Positions 1 through 6,810 are shown, numbered from the stretch's first letter. The stretch: DNA of 9,537 bases from QNZT01 sp964573205 (GCA_964573205.1 CAZNIT010000074.1:1-9537), one strand, 5' to 3'. The notes: generated from the letters alone by a model not told the origin. Program-made: numbers and translations.

Positions 1-574
1 GGCTATGGCGGTGCCCAAGTTTACCGGAGTCAAAGATCATGCTATCAAGGCTACGGAGCTCTCTACCGCTTCGGCGGTCGCTACGGCTCTTGAGTCCATC
101 CATAGTGCTTGGAGTATTAGTGATGAAGATTTTGACTGGGATAATGACGGTGTTGACGACGATATAGATACCGAGCTCTCTTCACAAGGGTACCCGTGGG
201 ATATGACAAGAAACGGCGATCCGTTTGGTGCACTGCTTAAATCTTCAACGAAAAGTGATTTTAAAACACAAACCGCCTTGCTTTCTCAAGCTAAAATGAG
301 TTATAGGCTATATACCGCAAAAGCGACCGATCCCTCAAGAGGAGTAGGATTTACTACTACCGTAGCGAGTCGTGACATAGAAGCCAAACCGGATAAAAAT
401 GACTTTTGGCTTTACGCTCCGGAAGTAAATGCCAGCTGTACGGTATCTAGCGATCATTTTAACGCAAAGAAGGTTATTGCCGGTGATTTCATACTGCTTG
501 ATGTAAACGGTACGCTACCGATCGATTTTTCGGATAGTGCATTGGGTATAGGCTTTAGCGTTACCTGTTCGTGA
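1..574 (+). CDS. Type IV pilin / pseudopilin, 5' end cut off by the window
   Basis: The reading frame is open from the first complete codon (2-4) to TGA at 572-574, so the gene begins upstream. The ATG at 5 is an internal Met. The translation opens with AMAVPKFTGVKDHAIKATE, the typical second half of a type IV pilin N-terminal helix just after the hydrophobic part, so the class III leader, the cleavage site and about 20 helix residues are missing. Numbered from Met at 5, the amphipathic helix runs to about residue 36. A DxDxDGxxDD loop follows at 44-53 and resembles calcium-binding loops. A globular part follows, with only two cysteines (145 and 188), which could form the disulfide that closes the C-terminal region of many pilins. 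It would be an inner-membrane pilin subunit assembled into the fibre by the convergent operon. Whether it is the major pilin (MshA-like) or a minor one cannot be told. Pilin is well supported; the exact class is inference. Confidence 0.85.
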   Translation, partial: AMAVPKFTGVKDHAIKATELSTASAVATALESIHSAWSISDEDFDWDNDGVDDDIDTELSSQGYPWDMTRNGDPFGALLKSSTKSDFKTQTALLSQAKMSYRLYTAKATDPSRGVGFTTTVASRDIEAKPDKNDFWLYAPEVNASCTVSSDHFNAKKVIAGDFILLDVNGTLPIDFSDSALGIGFSVTCS

Positions 575-578
575 GTCG

Positions 579-1820
579 TCATTTGTCCATAACGTCCGCC
601 ATAGACCACATAGGTAAAAATATTCCAAGAGCTAGAAGTGTTAAAAACGATGCCAAAGCGGCGATCATGATCGGTTCGATATAGGTTGATATATTGTCAA
701 CCAGATCGCCATATTTTTCACTGTAATATTTATCGACTTTTGCAAGCATATTGTTTAAAGAACCGCTTGATTCTCCCGCTTTTATCATCTGTACGACCAT
801 ATTTTCGAACTGTCCGCTGTTTTTAAATCCATCCGTTAGGGAGCGACCCTCTTCGATCGCTCCTTTAATGGTTGAGAATTGCTCTTTAAGATAATCGTTT
901 TCCACGATATTTTCGGCAATTTTTAAAGCCTTAATGATCGGAACGCCGGAGTTTGTTAATTTATCAAATACAAATATATATCGTCCGAGCATCGATAGTT
1001 TCGTAATTCTTCCAATAAGATAAACTTTTAATACATATTTATCGAAATAGTATTTGTATCTACCTTTTGCTTGATAGAAAAAAGAGTGTAAAGCGACTAT
1101 CAATACGAGTGAAGCGAATATATATATGCCGTTTTGTGAAATAAACTCTTGTAATCCCAAAAGAAGTCTGGTCGGTAGGGGTAATTGGGTATCGAACTCT
1201 TCGAACATCTCCTTAAATTGCGGTACCACCATCTGAATAACCGCAACAAAGGCCGCTATCATAACGGCAAATACGATAATCGGATATCGAAGTGCTTTTT
1301 TCAGTTTTTTTCTGTTTTGATGTATCTCATCGAGAATATTTGCGAGTTTTATAACCTCTTGGGACAAAGTACCTGTTTGTTCTCCCAACTTTATGATGGC
1401 TGCGGAGACATTTCCAAGCTCATATGAAAAATCTTCAAAGGCGTTGCCGATGGATTCACCGGCTTCGATTCTCTGTGCGATTTGAGAAAGAACCTCTTTT
1501 GTCTGTTTATGCTCGGTGGTGTTTACCACTTCGTTGAAACATTGATTTATGGATATGCCGGCGTCGAGCATAACTCCAAGTTGCCTTAGCGCGGCTATAT
1601 AAGGCTCTAACGGTACCTTTCTTTTTAGAGTGGAATTTTGAAGAGATTTTTTAAATTTTTGGAGTTTGAAAGAGAGCGGTTCATTTATCTCTTCGATAGA
1701 AACCAAAACTCCAAGTGCCATATTTTGAAACTGTTTAAGGGCGTCTATTTTGTGTGTAGAGACGACTATCGTGCTACTTTTTTCACCGCCACGAAGATAT
1801 ACTATCTCGAAGTATTTCAT
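579..1820 (-). CDS. gspF: GspF/PilC/MshG-family inner-membrane platform protein
   Basis: This 413-residue polytopic protein is the inner-membrane platform on which the assembly ATPase acts to add pilins. Two repeated T2SSF domains are visible, at about 72-197 and 275-402, each with the family motif (KLGEQTGTL at 144-152, KAGESSGSL at 347-355). Membrane segments lie at about 180-199, 231-249 and 381-405, with the typical VVPQFKEMFEEF after the first and LPLPT at 213-217. Its length is normal for the family. The ATG overlaps the gspE stop as ATGA (1817-1820), so translation is probably coupled; I see no strong Shine-Dalgarno. It is the last gene of the operon and ends 4 bases from the stop of the convergent pilin gene. 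Synteny equates it with mshG of the MSHA locus and ctsF of Campylobacter. The family is certain; the choice between pilus, secretion and DNA uptake is not settled. Confidence 0.95.
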   Translation of the reverse strand: MKYFEIVYLRGGEKSSTIVVSTHKIDALKQFQNMALGVLVSIEEINEPLSFKLQKFKKSLQNSTLKRKVPLEPYIAALRQLGVMLDAGISINQCFNEVVNTTEHKQTKEVLSQIAQRIEAGESIGNAFEDFSYELGNVSAAIIKLGEQTGTLSQEVIKLANILDEIHQNRKKLKKALRYPIIVFAVMIAAFVAVIQMVVPQFKEMFEEFDTQLPLPTRLLLGLQEFISQNGIYIFASLVLIVALHSFFYQAKGRYKYYFDKYVLKVYLIGRITKLSMLGRYIFVFDKLTNSGVPIIKALKIAENIVENDYLKEQFSTIKGAIEEGRSLTDGFKNSGQFENMVVQMIKAGESSGSLNNMLAKVDKYYSEKYGDLVDNISTYIEPIMIAALASFLTLLALGIFLPMWSMADVMDK

Positions 1821-3481
1821 ATTTTGACGACTCTCATAACCTCTTCGAGCGTAGTTACACCCTCAAGAGCTTTTGATATACCGTCAACTATCATCGGCTC
1901 GTATCCGCTTTTTAAAGCGGCTTCGTTAATCTCATAGCGGTTTTTGCCAAGAGATATTTGATTGGAAAGATTCGCGTCGATTTGAAGAATTTCACAGATC
2001 ATCACTCGTCCCAAATATCCGGTAAAACCGCATTTTGCACATCCTTTACCGGTGTAAAAGGACGGATTTTGAGGAAGGTAAATTTTTAGTTTTTCAAGCA
2101 GCGTGAGTTGCGGTTTGTGTTCGCTTTTGCAGTGAGGACATATTTTTCTTACGAGTCTTTGCGTAACCACTCCAACAAGTGAATCGGCTATTAAGTACGG
2201 TTGCAATCCCATTTGAACCATTCTGGTTATCGCGCTGGGTGCATCGTTCGTATGAAGCGTGGAAAAGACCAGATGTCCTGTAAGGGACGCTCCGACGGCG
2301 GTTGTGAGAGTCTCTTCATCTCTAGTCTCGCCGACCATAATGATATCCGGATCTTGTCTTAAAACCGAACGTAGGACATCGCTAAAACCGTAATTTATCT
2401 TTTCGTTCGTCTGAATTTGCTGAACCAGAGGCAATTGATACTCTATAGGATCTTCGATAGTTATGATCTTATTTTCAATGTCTTTTATTTCGTTTAGAGC
2501 GGCGTAAAGAGTCGTAGTTTTTCCGCTTCCGGTGGGTCCTGTTACGAAAACGATTCCGTAGGGAGCATGAAGAAGAGATTGAAATTTCTGAAGATTTTTC
2601 TCACTCATCCCTAGTTCGTTTAGTGTTAAAAGTATTTTTTGTTGATCGAGTATCCTCATAACTATCGATTCGCCATGAAGTGTAGGAGCGGTCGATAGTC
2701 TGAAATCGTAATCTTTGTTGTTTATTCGCATTGAGAATCTACCGTCTTGAGAGCGTCTCTTTTCGGAAATGTCGAGATTTCCTAAAATTTTTATACGCGA
2801 TACCAAAGCGTTATAAACATCCATATCGAGAATAAATATTTCCCTTAAAACCCCGTCAACCCTGTTTCTAACCGATACGTCGGCGGCATTTGGTTCTATA
2901 TGGATATCGCTGGCGTTATTTATGATGGAACTTTTCAATATCTGTTCTATAAGCAACATAATAGCGCTTTGTTCGTTATCGAGCTTAAAGTCGGAAGATG
3001 ATATTTCCTGTTTTACTTGATTCATCAACGCTTTTGCCGTCTCTATGATCTCCAATCTTTCGTAAATATGACGAATATCGTTTTTAAGTGCGATATAAAA
3101 TTTGATCGGTTTTATGACTATGGAGCGTTCGAGAATTTCAAGAGCGTCGTAGTTAAGAGGATCGGCTATGGCTACATGAATGAAATCTTCATCTTCTTTG
3201 AAGATAATCGAATCTGCGTTTCTCAATATTTGAATCGGATAGTTTTTTAAGAGATTGAGATTTATCTCCACACTATAAAGATCCAAAAATTCCATATCGA
3301 GTTGATCGGCCAAAACCAATGCGAGCTCTTTTTCGCTTATAAGCCCTTCGCTAATAAATATTTCGCCTAGTTTTTTGTCGTAATTACTCTGTTTTTGGAT
3401 GGAAAGCGCGTTTTGCAGTTGCTCTTGAGTTATATACTCGTGTTCGATTAGAATATCGCCGATTCTTAAATTTTTATGCAT
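1817..3481 (-). CDS. gspE: GspE/PilB/MshE-family assembly ATPase with MshEN-like N-domain
   Basis: This 554-residue cytoplasmic hexameric ATPase is expected to power pilus or pseudopilus assembly through GspF. The N-terminus holds two copies of the 24-residue MshEN pattern (6-29 and 37-60), a family known to bind cyclic di-GMP. The catalytic half shows SDIHIEP (191-197), Walker A GPTGSGKTT (315-323), the Asp box around ITIEDPIEYQ (340-349), Walker B DPDIIMVGETRDEET (377-391), the His box GHLVFSTLHTND (402-413), and a zinc-binding tetracysteine (C448/C451 and C481/C484) that marks assembly ATPases rather than PilT-type retraction ATPases. ATG 3481 is the only usable start, since an in-frame TAG lies upstream with no other start codon between. 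The start lies two bases after a nested hairpin (3484-3524), with only a weak GGGG ribosome site. No PilT-like gene is in the window. Counterparts are mshE and ctsE. Confidence 0.96.
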   Translation of the reverse strand: MHKNLRIGDILIEHEYITQEQLQNALSIQKQSNYDKKLGEIFISEGLISEKELALVLADQLDMEFLDLYSVEINLNLLKNYPIQILRNADSIIFKEDEDFIHVAIADPLNYDALEILERSIVIKPIKFYIALKNDIRHIYERLEIIETAKALMNQVKQEISSSDFKLDNEQSAIMLLIEQILKSSIINNASDIHIEPNAADVSVRNRVDGVLREIFILDMDVYNALVSRIKILGNLDISEKRRSQDGRFSMRINNKDYDFRLSTAPTLHGESIVMRILDQQKILLTLNELGMSEKNLQKFQSLLHAPYGIVFVTGPTGSGKTTTLYAALNEIKDIENKIITIEDPIEYQLPLVQQIQTNEKINYGFSDVLRSVLRQDPDIIMVGETRDEETLTTAVGASLTGHLVFSTLHTNDAPSAITRMVQMGLQPYLIADSLVGVVTQRLVRKICPHCKSEHKPQLTLLEKLKIYLPQNPSFYTGKGCAKCGFTGYLGRVMICEILQIDANLSNQISLGKNRYEINEAALKSGYEPMIVDGISKALEGVTTLEEVMRVVKI

Positions 3482-3483
3482 GT

Positions 3484-3524
3484 GATAGCCCCGAAGGAGT
3501 AAAAACTCCTTTTTAGAGGCTATC
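3484..3524 (-). promoter_or_regulatory. Nested hairpin covering the gspE ribosome-binding region
   Basis: In the mRNA an outer 7-bp stem pairs GATAGCC (3524-3518) with GGCTATC (3490-3484). Inside it an inner 7-bp stem pairs AAGGAGT (3511-3505) with ACTCCTT (3500-3494) around a four-U loop. Both stems are perfect. The structure holds the stop codon of the TPR gene (3513-3515) in its internal loop and ends two bases before the gspE ATG. The best AAGGAG is locked in the inner stem and is 24 bases from the ATG. The better-spaced GGGG (3489-3492) is half inside the outer stem. No U-run follows in the operon direction, so it is not an intrinsic terminator for the operon. A role in coupling or limiting gspE translation is inference. 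Confidence 0.6.
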
Positions 3525-4166
3525 TAGCAAATTCTGTGCCTGTTGTGAGTAGTTATGTTTTAAAAATATGGAGAGTGCTTTTTTCGCGACATCCGGTTTA
3601 CCCATAGCTTTTTTGGCTTGTGCGTATATTATCCAAGATTGTGCTTGAGAAGGATCTTTTTTACTAGCTTCGACCGCCCATTTGACGGCTTTTTCATAAT
3701 CTTTTTCATTTAGATAAAATTGAGCTATTTTAATAGCGGTAGAATATGACTTTTGGTTTTTATGATTTAAAAGTAGGTTATAGAGACTCTCTCTTTGAGT
3801 GATTTTTAGTTTGAAGCTCTCTTGGGGGGCGGCCGGTTTGCTGTTTTTGATAATATGTTTTGGCATCTGTTGGACTTCGGGTGTTTTTACCTCTGTCTTT
3901 TGTATCTGTTTTTGAGGTTTCTCTTTTTCTACATGAGAGAGGGTTTTCTCTTTCGGCTCCTCTTTTTTTTCCGTTTGCGTTTTATTCTCTTTGAGATTTG
4001 TGCGGTTGTCTTCTACGGGAGTGTTGTTTCTATTTTGAAGAATAGTCAAAGCGATTGCGCCGACTATAAAAAGAGGTAGAAAGATTTTTAAAATCCGCTT
4101 GTTCCTCTCTCTTGCCTTGTATTTTCCATATAGTTTAACGAGTTTGCTGAAATTGTTATTTAACAT
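3513..4166 (-). CDS. Membrane-anchored TPR protein, MshN/CtsX-position
   Basis: The 217-residue product has a basic cytoplasmic N-terminus (1-25), one membrane segment at about 26-43, a charged Lys/Glu/Pro/Gln-rich linker (about 46-112) and a helical C-terminal part (about 120-217) that reads as tetratricopeptide-like repeats (for example YEKAVKWAVEASKKDP at 157-172 and the two helices after it). This N-in layout puts the TPR region in the periplasm, where such proteins act as scaffolds for secretin or pilus assembly. It overlaps the AAA+ ATPase gene by 11 bases (4156-4166); a CAGGA sits 8 bases before its ATG. Position between the ATPase and gspE matches mshN in the MSHA locus and ctsX in Campylobacter. 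An equivalent job is inferred from layout and position, since the sequence itself is low-complexity and would not prove homology. The TPR call is good; the exact partner is unknown. Confidence 0.8.
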   Translation of the reverse strand: MLNNNFSKLVKLYGKYKARERNKRILKIFLPLFIVGAIALTILQNRNNTPVEDNRTNLKENKTQTEKKEEPKEKTLSHVEKEKPQKQIQKTEVKTPEVQQMPKHIIKNSKPAAPQESFKLKITQRESLYNLLLNHKNQKSYSTAIKIAQFYLNEKDYEKAVKWAVEASKKDPSQAQSWIIYAQAKKAMGKPDVAKKALSIFLKHNYSQQAQNLLDSL

Positions 4167-4959
4167 CGATAAGTCCTGTATCTATGGCAGCCATTGTTAA
4201 GGTGGCATCGTTTATCTTACTATATTTTTTGTAGCCTTCCCTGTTTGCGATATTTAATATTTCAAGTAGCGTTTTAACGATTTTTTTTGTCGTTCTGAAG
4301 TTACCGTTTGCATATTTGGCTATAAACTTCAAGTGAGATTTTCTGAACATCGCCGCAATTGTAGAGAAGTTGTTCGCAAGCAGACGACTCTCTATATATC
4401 TGCCTATCTCTTTATCCGTTAGACCGTCTAGCTCTATTCGTTTATTCGTTCTTGATTTGAAATGATCTTTTTGAAGTATGTAATTTCCCTCTTTTTTATG
4501 CATAGCCAGTACGAACTGAAATATTTTTTGATCGCTAAGTATTCGAATAAGCTCCACTTGATCTTCGGTTAACAGTTGAGCTTCATCGATAAAAACCGTA
4601 TATTCGAGATTGTTAAAATTTTTTTTAAGGTTCGATATGAGAGTTTCGGTCGAGTATTCGTTGTGTTCGATATTTCTTCCGGCAAGGCTTAAGAGAGTCT
4701 CCAAAAACTCTTTTTCGTCAAAATAGGGATGTGTAAAATACTTTGCGACTTTTACGTTCGTAACTTTTTTATGGATATAGTTTAGTAAAAAGCTTTTTCC
4801 CGTTCCCGGATTTCCAAGTACGAATATCAAAGGCACGTCATGCGCTTGCATAGCGTCTATGAGTTGCTTTTTGGCATACTCAAAAGAGAGACTGTCAAAA
4901 TAGCCGCTTAAATCGAAGTCGTCGCTAAATAGTTCTTTCGCTTCCGCAAACTGATTCAT
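4156..4959 (-). CDS. mshM: ExeA/MshM-family AAA+ ATPase
   Basis: This 267-residue ATPase resembles ExeA, GspA and MshM, which help place or assemble a secretin; the syntenic Campylobacter gene is ctsP of the transformation cluster. Visible motifs are Walker A GNPGTGKS (49-56), Walker B YTVFIDEAQLL (120-130, with D125 and E126), a sensor-1 strand FVLAMHK (149-155), a candidate arginine finger in FKSRTNKRIEL (167-177), and the sensor-2 region NGNFRTTKK (218-226). It lacks the C-terminal membrane segment and peptidoglycan-binding domain of long ExeA proteins, so it is the short, MshM-like form, probably soluble or peripheral. ATG 4959 is the only in-frame start before an upstream TGA. Its GAGGTGA ribosome site is strong but lies in the 3' arm of an 11-bp hairpin (4959-4991). 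The gene follows the secretin and overlaps the TPR gene. Confidence 0.88.
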   Translation of the reverse strand: MNQFAEAKELFSDDFDLSGYFDSLSFEYAKKQLIDAMQAHDVPLIFVLGNPGTGKSFLLNYIHKKVTNVKVAKYFTHPYFDEKEFLETLLSLAGRNIEHNEYSTETLISNLKKNFNNLEYTVFIDEAQLLTEDQVELIRILSDQKIFQFVLAMHKKEGNYILQKDHFKSRTNKRIELDGLTDKEIGRYIESRLLANNFSTIAAMFRKSHLKFIAKYANGNFRTTKKIVKTLLEILNIANREGYKKYSKINDATLTMAAIDTGLIDVK

Positions 4960-4991
4960 TTCACCTCTTTTGTCATTTGTAAGAGGTGAAA
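4959..4991 (-). promoter_or_regulatory. 11-bp hairpin that locks the mshM ribosome-binding site
   Basis: In the mRNA, TTTCACCTCTT (4991-4981) pairs perfectly with AAGAGGTGAAA (4969-4959) across an 11-base loop. The 3' arm contains the full Shine-Dalgarno sequence and the first base of the mshM ATG. The 5' arm starts 5 bases after the secretin stop codon (4997-4999), so a ribosome finishing the secretin would sit on or against it and open it. No U-run follows, so this is not an intrinsic terminator. Pairing is seen directly; control of translation is inferred. Confidence 0.7.
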
Positions 4992-4996
4992 GTCAA

Positions 4997-6394
4997 TCAC
5001 TCATAGCCGAAACCGTTCTCCAGTTTCTCAAGAGTAGGCTCGCCTTCATCACCTCGTACAAGTTTTGGTGTCATTACTATAATCAATTCACTCTTAGAGT
5101 TAACTTTTTTCTTGCTTCTGAAAGCTTGTCCTAAGATAGGAATGTTACCCAGAACAGGGACTTTGGTAATAATATTTTCACTCTTTTTTTGTATCAGCCC
5201 GCCCAGTAAAATTTTTTTATTATTTTTTACTTTTACTATTGATGAGAGCTGTTTTATCTTTATATCGGGCGCGAGACTCGGTACACCGTTTTCATCAAGA
5301 TGTCTTTGCGTTATTTCGCTTATCGTCGGGTTTATTTTTAGGATTATGAAATCGTCTTGCGAAACTTCCGGAATAATACTCAAAGTAACTCCCACAAATG
5401 TCGATCCCACTTCAAATTGCGGTTGTTGCAAAACGGTTCCGTTTGTCGTGGTGGTTTGTGTTCCGGTTGTGTATTTGTAATTTTTTTCTTCTCCTACGTT
5501 TATTATGGCGGGTTGATTATTAAGTGTCAAGATTTTCGGATTCGAGACTATATTTACTTTTCCCTGAGTTTTTAAGAAATCCAAAAGACCGTTCATATCG
5601 AAGTTGTAACCTATGAGATAGTTCGTATTTTTAAATGCGCCGGAAAGATCGTTCGCTCCGGATTTAGCGTTGCCGTTGAATGTCGCTTGAAATTTACTCC
5701 AGTCGATACCGGTAGTTTGATCGTCGTTATATGTCACTTCTATAACTTTTGCATCGATGAGAATTTGCTTATGAAGTCTTTTCATCATTTTTGTAATATA
5801 TTTCGAGACTCTATCCAACTGTTTTTTCGTACCGGTAACGGTTAAAAGACCCGCCTCTTGATTGATGGTCGTTTCAGTCGGTTTGTACTCATCGCCGTCT
5901 CTATGTAAAATGTTTTCAACTTCCTTTTTTAAATTGTTCCAAAATTGAAAGTCGCTTTGAGAATTTAATGTCATATCTCCGTTTCCGTTTTCACCGGTAC
6001 CCGTAGAGATGGTTTTATTTGTAGCGGATGTTCTTTTTGTAAAATTGACATAGTCTATATAAAATGATTTTGTTTTGAGATAAGATATTTTGAGCGTATT
6101 TTTTTGTGTTAGTTCATAGTTGAGATTGTTTTCATGTAACAGCAGATCCAACAAGTCGTTTAGCGAAGCGTCATGAATATTCATATAACTGATCTTTTTA
6201 TTGACGATTTCACGGCTTTTTTCATCTTCGAAAATTAGATTCATTTTGCAGGTATCGGAAAGATTTTCCAAAACGTTCATGATCGTTCCGGGAGCTTTTT
6301 TTGTGCTTTTTACTTTAAAAGAAAAATATTTACTTTGACAATCCGCTCCAAGAGCGAGTGTAAAAGTAAGTAGTATTAACAGTACTAGCCTCAT
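4997..6394 (-). CDS. mshL: MshL-type secretin, outer-membrane channel
   Basis: The 465-residue product should form the outer-membrane ring through which the pilus or pseudopilus works. It begins with a Sec signal peptide (hydrophobic 3-15, likely cut after Ala17). An STN/N0-like domain follows at about 35-105, then a Thr/Asn/Gly-rich stretch (about 122-147), an N1-like domain (about 155-205) and the C-terminal secretin domain (about 210-445). The secretin signature VPVLGNIPILGQAFR is at 412-426, followed by SELIIVMTPKLV (434-445). A Thr-rich patch near 309-320 probably belongs to the gate. The protein is shorter than PilQ or GspD, as MshL proteins are, with one N1 repeat instead of several. 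AGAGGA precedes the ATG by 6 bases, and the start overlaps the preceding gene as ATGA. The syntenic Campylobacter gene is ctsD. No pilotin gene is seen nearby. Confidence 0.93.
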   Translation of the reverse strand: MRLVLLILLTFTLALGADCQSKYFSFKVKSTKKAPGTIMNVLENLSDTCKMNLIFEDEKSREIVNKKISYMNIHDASLNDLLDLLLHENNLNYELTQKNTLKISYLKTKSFYIDYVNFTKRTSATNKTISTGTGENGNGDMTLNSQSDFQFWNNLKKEVENILHRDGDEYKPTETTINQEAGLLTVTGTKKQLDRVSKYITKMMKRLHKQILIDAKVIEVTYNDDQTTGIDWSKFQATFNGNAKSGANDLSGAFKNTNYLIGYNFDMNGLLDFLKTQGKVNIVSNPKILTLNNQPAIINVGEEKNYKYTTGTQTTTTNGTVLQQPQFEVGSTFVGVTLSIIPEVSQDDFIILKINPTISEITQRHLDENGVPSLAPDIKIKQLSSIVKVKNNKKILLGGLIQKKSENIITKVPVLGNIPILGQAFRSKKKVNSKSELIIVMTPKLVRGDEGEPTLEKLENGFGYE

Positions 6395-6810
6395 CGTAAA
6401 TCCTCTTTCGTTACAAGCATACTTTCTGTTTTGGAGAGTGTCAGTTTTATAATTTTGTTTCTCTTTTTTAAAAATACAGTATCTTGATTTATTTTATATA
6501 TCTGAAAATCGGATATTTTGTCATTTTCTTTATACCATTTGCCGTCTATAAAAGCTTTTTCATTTAAAATCATCGTTAGTTTCGGTCTGTGATTTTTAGT
6601 ATAATGAATTTTTTGTTTTTTTACGGATTTTAAGACGGCTGTTTTTTTGCTTATAGGGTGAAAAGGGTCGTACGATACTTTTATGTCCGTATCTTTGATT
6701 TTTGTAACCCTTTTTGCGAGGGTGTTTAATTTTTGATCTATCTCTTTTATGTCGAGACCGTTTGCGCTTAAGAATGAAGCCGTCAAAATTAAAAAGTATA
6801 TCACTCTCAT
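6391..6810 (-). CDS. Small periplasmic alignment protein, PilP/MshK-like
   Basis: I recognise this 139-residue protein mainly by position and shape. It has a hydrophobic N-terminus (3-15) that reads as a signal peptide (ANG|LD around 16-19) or an anchor, a Lys-rich linker with a YDPF motif (47-50) as often seen in PilP and MshK proteins, and a small beta-rich domain at about 77-127. That domain carries the pattern LNEKAFIDGKWYKENDKI (82-99), then IYKINQDTVFLKKRNK (104-119). This is the usual layout of the PilP/GspC homology region, which contacts the N-terminal domains of the secretin. The gene overlaps both neighbours by 4 bases (ATGA at 6807-6810 and 6391-6394), so it is translated with them. 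A bridge between the inner-membrane PilN/PilO-like pair and the secretin is the inferred role. Sequence similarity to named families would be weak. Confidence 0.7.
   Translation of the reverse strand: MRVIYFLILTASFLSANGLDIKEIDQKLNTLAKRVTKIKDTDIKVSYDPFHPISKKTAVLKSVKKQKIHYTKNHRPKLTMILNEKAFIDGKWYKENDKISDFQIYKINQDTVFLKKRNKIIKLTLSKTESMLVTKEDLR

Noticed and set aside
5..7. ATG at 5 as the true start of the plus-strand pilin gene
   Set aside because: The frame is open to the window edge and the residues AVPKFTGVKDHAIKA are the interior of a pilin N-terminal helix, so the leader must lie upstream.
1185..1937. Plus-strand open frames opposite gspF and the end of gspE (1185-1427, 1638-1937)
   Set aside because: They are antisense to clear GspF and GspE sequence and have no recognisable domain or ribosome site.
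3494..3514. Plus-strand intrinsic terminator (7-bp stem followed by a short T-run)
   Set aside because: No plus-strand gene ends near here, and the T-run is largely shared with the stem; the nested outer stem and position fit a minus-strand translation structure better.
3963..3970. Run of eight T (eight A in the mRNA) in the TPR gene linker, as a phase-variable or slippage tract
   Set aside because: Runs of eight also occur at 4281-4288 and about 4619-4626 in Lys-rich codons; at this length in AT-rich DNA they are expected, and the frame is intact.
3017..4079. Plus-strand open frames opposite gspE and the TPR gene (3017-3250, 3822-4079)
   Set aside because: Phe-rich translations arise from the Lys/Glu-rich codons on the other strand; no independent support.
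5112..5480. Open frames on the plus strand opposite the secretin (5112-5480 and 5357-5575)
   Set aside because: They lie fully inside a well-supported secretin gene, have Cys/Phe-rich low-grade translations and show no family motif.
6338..6394. Secretin as a lipoprotein because of Cys19 after the signal peptide
   Set aside because: The residues before the Cys are Gly-Ala-Asp; Asp at -1 does not fit a lipobox, so ordinary signal peptidase cleavage after Ala17 is more likely.
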